DNA of 22,573 nucleotides, taken from NCBI GenBank assembly GCA_036003705.1, contig DASYSE010000007.1:1-22573 (forward strand), written 5' to 3'. The notes beneath the pieces are model-generated. The model had not been told where the DNA came from and did not search any database. It saw only the letters and a program-made list of their open reading frames with translations. Of the stretch, positions 1-9,208 are shown piece by piece. Origin of the DNA: CALGFH01 sp036003705 (lineage in GTDB: Bacteria > Actinomycetota > CALGFH01). The translations under genes and the position numbers were made by a program. The number at the start of each line of letters is the position of its first letter. The first letter of the stretch is position 1.

Positions 1-72
1 CCGTCGCCGACCCGGGAACCGTCGCCGACCCGGGAACCGTCGCCGACCCCCGACCCGTCGCCGACCCGGGAA
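1..72 (+). repeat. 18-bp in-frame tandem repeat (PSPTRE)
   Basis: Four head-to-tail 18-bp units (ccgtcgccgacccgggaa) start at 1, 19, 37 and 55. Three are identical and the third ends in cccgac instead of cgggaa. In the frame of the Rv3235-like gene they encode PSPTRE, PSPTRE, PSPTPD, PSPTRE. The array may continue upstream of the window. The unit is a multiple of three, so copy changes would keep the frame. Confidence 0.9.
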
Positions 73-552
73 CCGTTGGCGGCTTCGGGGCGGCGGGCGG
101 CGGGTCGGCGCAACCGCTTCGTGGTCGTGCGTGACCCGTCGGATCGTGATCTGGGTATCGCGCGGCGCCGTGCCAGGGCCAACCTGCCGTCGCCGGTGGC
201 GATCACCAGGGATATCGCCATGGCGCTGCTCGAGGTGGAGGCGGGCTGCCGGAGCGCGGCGCAGCTGGAGCGGATCTTCAGTCCCGAGCTGTGGGAAGTG
301 CTCGAGCATCGCATCGGCCGTCGGGGCGGCCCGCTTCCGAGCGGCCGGTCGCTCATCACAGTGCACTGCCAGGAGGACAGACCCGGCCTGGCGGACACCG
401 TCGCGGTGGTCCAGAAGGGTGACCTCGTCCGGCCGGTCGCCATCCGGCTGGATGCCGCCGGTGGTCGCTGGACGGTGACGGAGCTGCGCTGGTGGCGTAA
501 CGAGACTGACACAGCCACGACACCCGGCCGAGATGGCTGCCCGCCATGCTGA
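1..552 (+). CDS. Rv3235-family protein, 5' end outside window
   Basis: The frame is open from the first base, so the gene probably starts upstream of the window. A TTG at 76 is the first in-window start candidate, but the frame reads through in-frame PSPTRE-type repeats before it. About 183 residues are visible. The N-terminal part is Pro/Arg-rich and low in complexity. From about residue 65 a compact domain begins (ITRDIAMALLEVEAGCRSAAQL) and ends with an alternating hydrophobic stretch (VRPVAIRLDAAGGRWTVTEL). This layout, a disordered basic N-terminus followed by a ~100-residue domain with a terminal W-x-[VC]-T-x-L motif, fits the actinobacterial Rv3235 family, which lies close to secA in mycobacteria. 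The function of the family is unknown to me. It is convergent with secA. The family call rests on pattern and synteny, not on a search. Confidence 0.72.
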   Translation, partial: PSPTREPSPTREPSPTPDPSPTREPLAASGRRAAGRRNRFVVVRDPSDRDLGIARRRARANLPSPVAITRDIAMALLEVEAGCRSAAQLERIFSPELWEVLEHRIGRRGGPLPSGRSLITVHCQEDRPGLADTVAVVQKGDLVRPVAIRLDAAGGRWTVTELRWWRNETDTATTPGRDGCPPC

Positions 553-553
553 A

Positions 554-601
554 CTCGATCGAGATCCGCAACGTATGTTTGGATGAGCTCTCCATGAGCT
601 C
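554..601. promoter_or_regulatory. Palindrome-rich, lower-GC operator-like patch
   Basis: Directly after the stop of the Rv3235-like gene the composition becomes less GC-rich. A perfect 10-bp palindrome, CTCGATCGAG, lies at 554-563. An AAC-N4-GTT inverted repeat lies at 570-579 within GCAACGTATGTTTG, resembling a degenerate SOS/LexA box. Two copies of ATGAGCTC lie at 583-590 and 594-601, spaced 11 bp, about one helical turn. TATGTT at 574-579 fits an actinobacterial -10 (TANNNT), but no convincing -35 is present. It precedes only the doubtful ORF at 640. Confidence 0.3.
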
Positions 602-639
602 CGATCGGGGACGGGTCTTCGCGGGTTCGGGGGTGCGGG

Positions 640-807
640 ATGGCCGGGTTGGCGGAGCGCTACTGGGAGGAACTGCGGCCATCGGCCGCTGGCCGCCACC
701 AGCTGGACGCGGCCACCCGCTACGACCGGGTCAAGACCGGTCGTGGTCTACGGCGCCCGCAGCGCCCGCGGCGCCCTAGGCTCAAGCTTCGTCCCGCGGC
801 CCGGTAA
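640..807 (+). CDS. Possible 55-aa basic small protein
   Basis: An ATG-to-TAA frame of 55 codons begins MAGLAERYWEELRPSAAG and ends in an Arg/Pro-rich basic tail (RRPQRPRRPRLKLRPAAR). The first ~35 residues look like an amphipathic helical segment with ordinary amino acid use. No strong Shine-Dalgarno is visible (gttcgggggtgcgg upstream). It lies in the gap between two convergent genes, after the palindrome patch. I do not recognise it. It could equally be a chance frame in GC-rich DNA or the remains of a longer gene. Confidence 0.3.
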   Translation: MAGLAERYWEELRPSAAGRHQLDAATRYDRVKTGRGLRRPQRPRRPRLKLRPAAR

Positions 808-847
808 CGACCCGCCACTGCTGCTTCCATCACACGCTCCAACTCGC

Positions 848-1075
848 CGTGGTCAAGCGGCGCCGCCAGGCCCTGCCATCGCCCTCCGCGCGACCCGGGT
901 CGGTCGTGCCGTGGTCAAGCGGCGCCGCCAGCCCGGCCATCGCCCTCCGCACGGCCCGAGCGGGTCGTGCCGTGGTCAAGGGACGCCGTCGGGCCCGGCC
1001 ATCGCCCTCCGCACGGCCCGAGCGGGTCGTGCCGTGGTCAAGCGGGGCGCCGTCAGGCCCGGCCACCGACTCAAG
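848..1075. repeat. 62-bp tandem repeat array with hairpins, 3.7 copies
   Basis: Units start at 848, 910, 971 and 1033, each opening with cgtggtcaag. Lengths are 62, 61 and 62 bp, plus a partial fourth unit of about 43 bp. Units 2 and 3 each end in a near-perfect inverted repeat, GCACGGCCCG and CGGGTCGTGC separated by two bases, at 949-970 and 1011-1032. Unit 1 has the palindrome GACCCGGGTC there instead. The array ends about 34 bp beyond the secA stop, so on the minus strand it is the immediate downstream region of secA. It may act as a U-less terminator or mRNA 3'-end structure. Overlapping frames across it are repeat artefacts. Confidence 0.88.
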
Positions 1076-1108
1076 GGAGGCCCCATGCGGCCGTTTCGGC
1101 GGGGTGGG

Positions 1109-3793
<2,685 letters not shown>

Positions 3794-3862
3794 GGGTCGG
3801 ATTCCTCCTCGGACCGGTGGGCCGACCATCACCCGCCGGAGTCAGTTCGCAGCCAAGAGTCC

Positions 3863-3868
3863 ATTCTA
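3863..3868 (-). promoter_or_regulatory. Candidate -10 element (TAGAAT) for secA
   Basis: TAGAAT on the minus strand fits the actinobacterial -10 consensus TANNNT. It overlaps the TAG stop of the ROK gene, about 70 bases before the secA start. A TTGGGC lies 22 bases upstream, too far for a standard -35. The same hexamer appears before hpf and the SpoIIM gene. Confidence 0.25.
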
Positions 3869-4831
3869 GTGACCGGGAGCCGGGTCGGGGGCCCAACCGT
3901 AACGGTCGGGGATGAGCACGAAGGCGGCGGCGCCGAGCAACCCGGCGGTGCCGACCAGCTGGCCAGGGATGACCCGGCAGGCGGCGGCGAACGGGAGGCT
4001 GGCGTGGGTGGCGAACGCCTGCTGGAGCGGCTCCCAGAACGGTGGGCCGGACTGGGAGAAGCCGCCGACGATGGCCGCCACCTCGAGGTCGAGCAGGTTG
4101 GCGCAGGAGGCGATGGCGGTCCCGACGGCCTTGCCGGCCCTGGCCAGGCTGCGCAGGGCGACCGCGTCGCCGCCAGCGGCCGCCGCGGCCAGCGCGACCC
4201 CGTCGGCCACCACCCCGGGCCGGGGGCGCCAGCCCTCATCGAGGGCGTGCCGCACGGTGTTGGGCCCGGAGGCGATCGCCTCGAGGCAGCCGCGGCCCCC
4301 GCAGGCGCAGACCGGCCCGTCCGGATCGACGACGACGTGGCCGACATGGCCGGCGTTGCCGCTGGTGCCGTGGTAGAGGCGGCCGTCGAGGATGAGGCCG
4401 CCGCCGACGCCGGTGGAGACGGTGATGCCGAGCAGGTTGGAGGCGCCGATGCCGGCGCCCTTCCAGTGCTCGCCGACGGCCAGCCCGACCGCGTCATTGT
4501 GGATGAGGACCCGCTCGCTGCCGAACTCCTCGGCCAGGCGCTTGCGGAGCGGGAAGCCGCGCCAGGCCGGCATGTTGAGTGGGGAGACCTCGCCGGACGG
4601 CCAGACCATGGGCCCGGCGGCGGCCACGCCGATGCCGACCAGGTCGCCGGGGAGGACGTCGGCGCCGCGAAGAGCGGCAGCCGCGCAGGCCACCAGGGCC
4701 TCGTAGAGCGGTTCGGGGTCGGTTCCGGTCGGGGAGGGCACGCGGCCGCGGCCCAGGATGCGGCCGGTGTCGTCGATCACCGCGGAGGCCAGCTTGGTGC
4801 CGCCGATGTCCAGTGCCAGAACGGTGCCCAT
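3866..4831 (-). CDS. ROK-family sugar kinase (glucokinase / ManNAc kinase-like)
   Basis: A 321-residue ATP-dependent sugar kinase of the ROK family, cytosolic. The phosphate-binding motif DIGGTKLASA is at residues 8-17 and the catalytic base is in HND (D113). The ROK zinc motif covers about 160-184: His165 with Cys175, Cys177 and Cys182, then E184 in GCLEAIASG. The sugar-contact position usually read as GExGH is GHVGH here (H162 in place of Glu). That His is also found in the E. coli N-acetylmannosamine kinase NanK, as I recall its sequence, so glucose may not be the substrate. There is no N-terminal winged helix, so it is a kinase rather than a ROK repressor. It lies 92 bp downstream of the response regulator gene. 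The ATG start lacks a strong Shine-Dalgarno. Confidence 0.9.
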   Translation of the reverse strand: MGTVLALDIGGTKLASAVIDDTGRILGRGRVPSPTGTDPEPLYEALVACAAAALRGADVLPGDLVGIGVAAAGPMVWPSGEVSPLNMPAWRGFPLRKRLAEEFGSERVLIHNDAVGLAVGEHWKGAGIGASNLLGITVSTGVGGGLILDGRLYHGTSGNAGHVGHVVVDPDGPVCACGGRGCLEAIASGPNTVRHALDEGWRPRPGVVADGVALAAAAAGGDAVALRSLARAGKAVGTAIASCANLLDLEVAAIVGGFSQSGPPFWEPLQQAFATHASLPFAAACRVIPGQLVGTAGLLGAAAFVLIPDRYGWAPDPAPGH

Positions 4832-4923
4832 CCGAGGCCTGCTACCGGCTCTCGTGCGCTGTCGCTGCGAACGACATGGTCACCGTTGGCCTCCTGTGCT
4901 CAGAGGATGGCACCCGAAGGAGG

Positions 4924-5622
4924 TTACTTGATCTCCAGCAGCTTCTCGCGGACCGCGTACACCACCGCTTCCATGCGGGAGTGCAGGTGCAGCTTCTCCA
5001 GGATGTTGCGGATGTGGTTCTTGACGGTGTTCTCGGAGATGTAGAGTTCTTTGGCGATGTCGCGATTGTTGTGGCCCTTGGCGACGAGCTTGAGGACCTC
5101 CATCTCACGGTCGGTGAGCCGCGGGGTGGGGAGCTGCTGCTTCTCGTCGGCCCGTTTGACCATGGTGGCGAACTCGTTGAGGAGCTTGGAGGCCATGGAC
5201 GGCGAGATCAGCGACTGGCCCTGGGCGACCGAGCGGATCGCGTTGGCGACCTCCTCGATCGAGATCTCTTTGAGCAGGTAGCCGTTGGCGCCGGCCTTGA
5301 TGGCGTCGTAGAGGTCGGCCTCCTCGTCGGAGATGGTCAGCATCAGGATCTTGGCGTGGGGGATGAGGTCCTTGATGGTCTGGGTCGCCTCGATGCCGCT
5401 GCGCCGCGGCATCCGGACGTCCATCAGCACCACGTCGGGCATGAGTTCCTGGGCCTTCTCGATGGCCTCGGCGCCGTCGCCGGCCTCTCCCACGACCTCG
5501 ACGTCGTCCTCCTGCTCGAGCACCATCTCGAGCCCACGGCGGAACAACGCGTGGTCGTCCACGATCAGCACGCGGATGGCATCACCTGCGCCCCGCGGTC
5601 GCGCCTGCCGGTCGTCGGCCAC
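4924..5622 (-). CDS. NarL/LuxR-type response regulator (orphan)
   Basis: A 232-residue two-component transcription factor. The receiver spans about residues 15-135: acidic pair D22/D23 in VLIVDDH, phospho-acceptor D68 in LMDVRMP, T96, Y115 and K118. A Gln/Pro linker leads to a C-terminal LuxR-type helix-turn-helix at about 168-225 (LTDREMEVLKLVAKGHNN, ISENTVKNHI). The frame extends upstream to 5808, but the GTG at 5622 has GAGGGGAG a few bases before it and gives the usual family length, so I start there. No histidine kinase gene is adjacent. Streptomyces carries a similar orphan regulator beside hpf, from memory. Its input and regulon cannot be read from the sequence. Confidence 0.93.
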   Translation of the reverse strand: MADDRQARPRGAGDAIRVLIVDDHALFRRGLEMVLEQEDDVEVVGEAGDGAEAIEKAQELMPDVVLMDVRMPRRSGIEATQTIKDLIPHAKILMLTISDEEADLYDAIKAGANGYLLKEISIEEVANAIRSVAQGQSLISPSMASKLLNEFATMVKRADEKQQLPTPRLTDREMEVLKLVAKGHNNRDIAKELYISENTVKNHIRNILEKLHLHSRMEAVVYAVREKLLEIK

Positions 5623-5707
5623 GCTCTCCCCTCTCACTCCCTGATCCAGCCGGGGACGGCGGACCGTGGCATGAGCCCCCGAACCCCCCTGGCTCCCTGC
5701 TGGCTGA

Positions 5708-6196
5708 TCACGGTTCCGACTCGTTGGCCCCGGCGTCGCCGTCAGAGCGACGGTACACGACCTTGGCCTGGTCAGTCTCATCACCATCCACAGGGGCGTC
5801 CTCATCATGCCCGGCAGGCCGGTCTGCCGCCGGGGCTTCCCCGACCCCTTCCGGCGGCAGCGGAGGGATGGCCTTGACCCCGTCGGCGTGCTGGGTGCGG
5901 TCGACCCGCCGGCCCTTGAGCTTCTTCACCTGGCGTTCGAGACGATCGACGACCTGGTCGACGGCGGCGACCGGGTCGGTGGCGTTGGCATGGGCGCGGA
6001 CGAGGCCGGACCTGGTGGTCAACGTGACCTCGACCCGGTGCGGGTCGGCGACGCGTGGGTTGCGCTCCTCCGAGAACTCGACGTCCATCGCGAGGATGCG
6101 GTCGTCGAACCTTTGAAGCTTGGCCAGCTTGTGCTCCGTCCGCGCGCGGACCTTCTCGGGCACGGTGGTGTTCTTGCCCTTCACCGTTACCTGCAT
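5708..6196 (-). CDS. hpf: Ribosome hibernation-promoting factor with atypical C-terminus
   Basis: A ribosome-associated factor of the S30AE family that binds the 30S decoding region in stationary phase. The start is the ATG at 6196, with GGGAG about 7 bases upstream; the open frame beyond it is non-coding leader. Residues 1-97 are the S30AE domain (MQVTVKGKNTTVPEKVR, basic helix LERQVKKLKGRRV). Total length is 162 residues, between short HPF (~100) and long actinobacterial HPF (~200 or more). Residues 110-145 are Pro/Asp/Glu-rich and low in complexity. Only VVYRRSDGD near 146-154 recalls the last strand of the long-form dimerisation domain. No missing domain is visible in other frames. It may not form 100S dimers in the usual way. 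Confidence 0.9.
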   Translation of the reverse strand: MQVTVKGKNTTVPEKVRARTEHKLAKLQRFDDRILAMDVEFSEERNPRVADPHRVEVTLTTRSGLVRAHANATDPVAAVDQVVDRLERQVKKLKGRRVDRTQHADGVKAIPPLPPEGVGEAPAADRPAGHDEDAPVDGDETDQAKVVYRRSDGDAGANESEP

Positions 6197-6351
6197 GGGC
6201 AGCTCCCAGTCCGGTGACCAGACACGATCGGCCGTCCCCGGCCATACCCCCCCATCGAGCCTCGCAACCTGGCCCTGACGCGGCGCTGTCTGCCAGATCA
6301 CGTCGGCACGCGGGCCATCCTCCTTCACAGCCCGCTGGTCGTATTGGCCGG

Positions 6352-6357
6352 ATTCTA
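6352..6357 (-). promoter_or_regulatory. Candidate -10 element (TAGAAT) for hpf
   Basis: TAGAAT on the minus strand lies in a locally AT-richer patch (6340-6410) between the comF-like gene and hpf, about 155 bases before the hpf start. TTGTGA lies 14 bases upstream, a shorter spacer than usual. It suggests hpf has its own promoter and a long leader. Confidence 0.35.
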
Positions 6358-6415
6358 CACACGAAAACGGGTCACAACCACACAATGCGACTGGCGTGAG
6401 CAGGGCAAATCCGGC

Positions 6416-7225
6416 TCAAAAGGGCACCTTGGGATACCCCCGCGCGAGCAGGCCCTCATTGGAGGGAGGGTACTGGGTCGCGGAGGTCGGCGTCGCGGAC
6501 CGGAGGGCCGTGCCAACCTGGACGGTGGTGGGGGCGGCTGCCACGACGGCGGTGGCGGCGGCTGCCAGGACGGCGGTTTCGACCTGGCGGGCGCCGGCGC
6601 CGTGGAGGGTGGCGGCGGCGCCGGCGAGCGTACCGCCGGTGGTGGCCAGGTCGTCGACCAGCAGGATCCGGCCGCCGGCCAGGAGGTACCTGCACCTGGG
6701 TGGCGGCCGGGGAGGTGGCGGCACGACGGGGTCGGCACGGCCGGCGCCGCGGGAACGACGCACGGGGTCGGCAGCGCCGGCACCGCCGGCGGCGCGGCCG
6801 AGATCGCGGCCGCCGGCGGCCGCGAGCAGGTCGACCAGGGGCAGGTCGAGGGCCCTGGCGACCCCGGCGGCGACCCGCTCGGCGTGGTCGCGGGGCGGCC
6901 CGGCGACCCGACCGGCGGCGATGTAGGTGACCAGGTCGGCGCCGACTCCGGCGGCGACCAGGGCGGTCCCGAGCCGGCGGCCCAGCTCGGTCAGGGCGGC
7001 CGGCTGGCCGTGCAGCTTGCCGGCCAGCACCGCGGCCCGCAGGCCCTCCCGGTACGATCCGAGCGCCCAGAGCGCCACGTCCGGGTTGGCGGCCAGCCTC
7101 CACGGCCCCACGCCCGCCGGATCGGACGGCAGGCAACGGGCGCAGCAGGGCCAGGCCGCGGTCGTGCCACAGGCCAGGCATATGGTGGGTCGGAGCAATC
7201 CACCCAGGAGATCGGCGAGCGACAT
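6416..7225 (-). CDS. ComF-family phosphoribosyltransferase-like protein (Rv3242c type)
   Basis: 269 residues. An N-terminal zinc finger is formed by C16, C19, C28 and C31 (CLACG, CCARCL). A phosphoribosyltransferase domain follows, ending in the PRPP motif ILLVDDLATTGGTL at about 187-200. PPRDHAERVAAGVA at about 110-123 matches the R-G-x-D-H-A region of the family. The segment between (about 135-180) is Ala/Gly/Pro-rich, with PPPPRPPP replacing the conserved Gln/Arg/Asn stretch expected there, and the last ~45 residues are Ala/Thr-rich without family character. M. tuberculosis has a ComF-like gene in the same place, between lpqB and hpf. ComF acts in DNA uptake in transformable bacteria; its actinobacterial role is unclear. 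The start lacks a clear Shine-Dalgarno. Confidence 0.82.
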   Translation of the reverse strand: MSLADLLGGLLRPTICLACGTTAAWPCCARCLPSDPAGVGPWRLAANPDVALWALGSYREGLRAAVLAGKLHGQPAALTELGRRLGTALVAAGVGADLVTYIAAGRVAGPPRDHAERVAAGVARALDLPLVDLLAAAGGRDLGRAAGGAGAADPVRRSRGAGRADPVVPPPPRPPPRCRYLLAGGRILLVDDLATTGGTLAGAAATLHGAGARQVETAVLAAAATAVVAAAPTTVQVGTALRSATPTSATQYPPSNEGLLARGYPKVPF

Positions 7226-7248
7226 GCCCGCAGGCTAACCGCCTCCGG

Positions 7249-7324
7249 CGACCATCGCCCCGGCCCGTCCACAGCCCCCGACCATCGCCCCGGCCCGTCC
7301 ACAGCCCCCGACTATCGCGCGGGC
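7249..7324. repeat. 30-bp tandem repeat, 2.5 copies
   Basis: Two perfect 30-bp units (7249-7278 and 7279-7308) begin cgaccatcgccccggcccgt. A diverged partial third (7309-7324) runs up to the lpqB stop. The array fills most of the 102-bp gap between lpqB and the comF-like gene. The core CCATCGCCC also occurs in the 62-bp repeats near secA. Confidence 0.88.
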
Positions 7325-7327
7325 TGC

Positions 7328-9208
7328 TCAGCGGCTGGCGAAGCTCGGGTCGGTGTCAAAGGTGTTTGGAGTCGAGAGGGTGAGGGTGCGGGGGGACTTG
7401 CCCTGGCGGTCGATCATCCACAGGGAGGCGCCGTTGTTGGAACGGACGGTGACGATGAAGTCGTCACCGGCGGGATTGACGGCGAGGTATTTGCCGATGT
7501 CGAGCATGGGGACACCGTCGGCGTCGTTGTTGACCAGCGCGGTGGGTTGCCAGCCATCGGACCCGACGATCCAGAGCTTGCCCAGGTCGTCCTTGTTGTC
7601 GGTCTCGGCGATGAAGGCGACCGTGACCGCGTCGACCCAGACCGGGCTGAACACGCGGCCGAGACCGGGCGCGATCTGCCGCTGTGACCAGCTGATGACC
7701 CCTTCGGGGCCGAACTGGCCGACGAAGAGCTGGCCGCCGGGGTCCGGGTCGCCGTCGTCGGCGTTCCGATCGGGGCGGTCGGCGAGGGCGAGCACGAACG
7801 CGCCGTCGGGGCTGACGGCGATGCTGGCGGGCTGGAGGCCGGAGGGCAGCTCGGGAAGGTCCATCGGGTGGACGCTCAGGCTGCTGCGGGTGACCTCCCA
7901 GAGCCTGGCCCTGCCCTGGTCCCTGTTCACCAGGTAGACTCGCTGGGAGTCCGGACTCCAGGACGGGTGCGAGAGCTTGCCCGGGATGTCGCCGGTGGCC
8001 GGGAAGGCTCTGCCGCCGGGCTGCACCAGCCACATGACCTGGGAGCCACCGCCGCCGACGAGAAACGCCATCCAGCGATGGTCGGGTGACCAGGTCGGCG
8101 CGGACATCGGGCCCGGGGCGTCCAGCTCGACCACCTTGGGCGATTGGCCGGGCCTCGGCGCGATCGAATAGATCTCCCCGTGCCGCACGAACAGCACCGA
8201 ATCGCCGTCACGCTCCCGTGACCGCTGGGGCCACAGCCCAGCCAGCTGCTCATCCCTGCGCCACCACAGGCGATCGGCCTGGAACCTGTCGATGCCGAGA
8301 GCGCCCACCGGGCGGCCCTCGACAAGAATGCGAACCTGCGCGGTCTGGAGCAGGCGGCTCACCGTCCAGACGATCTGGCCGACCCGGAGCTGGCCGGAGC
8401 CGACGGCGTGGGTGAACTTGCTCGACAGGTTGACCGTCGCCACCTCGTCGGCGTACTTGAAGCTTCGCAGCTCGGTCCCGGGCGGGATCGCCGTGTTGAG
8501 GTTGTCGTACCGACCTTGCGGGCCGGCCAGCAGCAGCTTCAGGGCGCGTTCCACCAACGCCGGCGCCTCGGGGTTGCCCGCACCAGCCCGTTGGACGAAG
8601 AGCGGTACCGGGGCCAGCAGCGGCGACGGATCGGCCAGGTCGGGGACCATGAACGTCTCGACCGGGGCGTACAGCTTGTTGAAGCTGATGTCACGCACCC
8701 ACATGACATCACCGGGGTTGGCGACCCGCGCGTCGGCCCCGTTCATCTGCAGCTCCAGGTTGAGCGTGTCGTCGCCGGTCGCCGGGTACCACTCGTGTCC
8801 GTCCTTGAGCTGGCCGACCAGCTTGACCCTGATCGGGACGATCCGCTTGGCGTCCCTGACATAGGGCAGCCCCGGCTCGAAGGCGCTGTACACCCGGACG
8901 GTGGTCCGGTCCGACCAGCGCTCGACCTGTTCGCGGGCGTCGGGCATGACCCAGCGTCGGATGATCGTCCGCCTGCCGGTGTTCATGGCGGACAGGTACC
9001 CGACCGCCACCTCGGTCTCGGACAGCCCGGAGCTCGGCTCGGCGGCGTCCTCGAGCGTCTCCGGGTTCACGGTCGGCGTCGAGGCGGCGACCGGGCTGAC
9101 CGTGACCACCTCGCCGGTCGGGGGCACGCCGGCCGAGCAGGCGGCCAGCCCGAGCAGCGCCGCCAGGACGGCGGCCGGCCGGAGGAGGCGGGAGCGGCGG
9201 CTAGCCAC
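7328..9208 (-). CDS. lpqB: Lipoprotein LpqB, MtrB accessory factor
   Basis: A 626-residue membrane-anchored extracytoplasmic lipoprotein. An Arg-rich n-region and hydrophobic core lead to the lipobox LAAC (lipidated C24). A GerMN domain covers about residues 195-305 (LVERALKLLLAGPQGR, VATVNLSSKF). The rest is a beta-propeller with WD40/TolB-like repeats such as PTWSPDHRWMAF, PSWSPDSQRVYLV and IAVSPDGAFVLALA. In actinobacteria LpqB binds the MtrB sensor and tunes MtrA activity. The GTG at 9208 overlaps the end of mtrB by 8 bases, and GGAGG lies 9 bases upstream. A TTG at 9211, one codon earlier, is equally possible. The overlap suggests translational coupling with mtrB. Confidence 0.96.
   Translation of the reverse strand: MASRRSRLLRPAAVLAALLGLAACSAGVPPTGEVVTVSPVAASTPTVNPETLEDAAEPSSGLSETEVAVGYLSAMNTGRRTIIRRWVMPDAREQVERWSDRTTVRVYSAFEPGLPYVRDAKRIVPIRVKLVGQLKDGHEWYPATGDDTLNLELQMNGADARVANPGDVMWVRDISFNKLYAPVETFMVPDLADPSPLLAPVPLFVQRAGAGNPEAPALVERALKLLLAGPQGRYDNLNTAIPPGTELRSFKYADEVATVNLSSKFTHAVGSGQLRVGQIVWTVSRLLQTAQVRILVEGRPVGALGIDRFQADRLWWRRDEQLAGLWPQRSRERDGDSVLFVRHGEIYSIAPRPGQSPKVVELDAPGPMSAPTWSPDHRWMAFLVGGGGSQVMWLVQPGGRAFPATGDIPGKLSHPSWSPDSQRVYLVNRDQGRARLWEVTRSSLSVHPMDLPELPSGLQPASIAVSPDGAFVLALADRPDRNADDGDPDPGGQLFVGQFGPEGVISWSQRQIAPGLGRVFSPVWVDAVTVAFIAETDNKDDLGKLWIVGSDGWQPTALVNNDADGVPMLDIGKYLAVNPAGDDFIVTVRSNNGASLWMIDRQGKSPRTLTLSTPNTFDTDPSFASR

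Noticed and set aside
568..581. True LexA/SOS box
   Set aside because: Only AAC-N4-GTT is kept; the outer bases differ from the GAAC-N4-GTTC core, and no DNA-repair gene follows. Kept only as part of an operator-like patch.
848..1075. CRISPR array
   Set aside because: Units are contiguous without unique spacers, and no cas genes are present. The same holds for the arrays at 7249, 12868 and 19169.
5623..5808. N-terminal extension of the response regulator up to 5808
   Set aside because: The extra 62 residues are Arg/Pro-rich, overlap the hpf end and lack homologous character. GTG 5622 has a Shine-Dalgarno and gives the family length.
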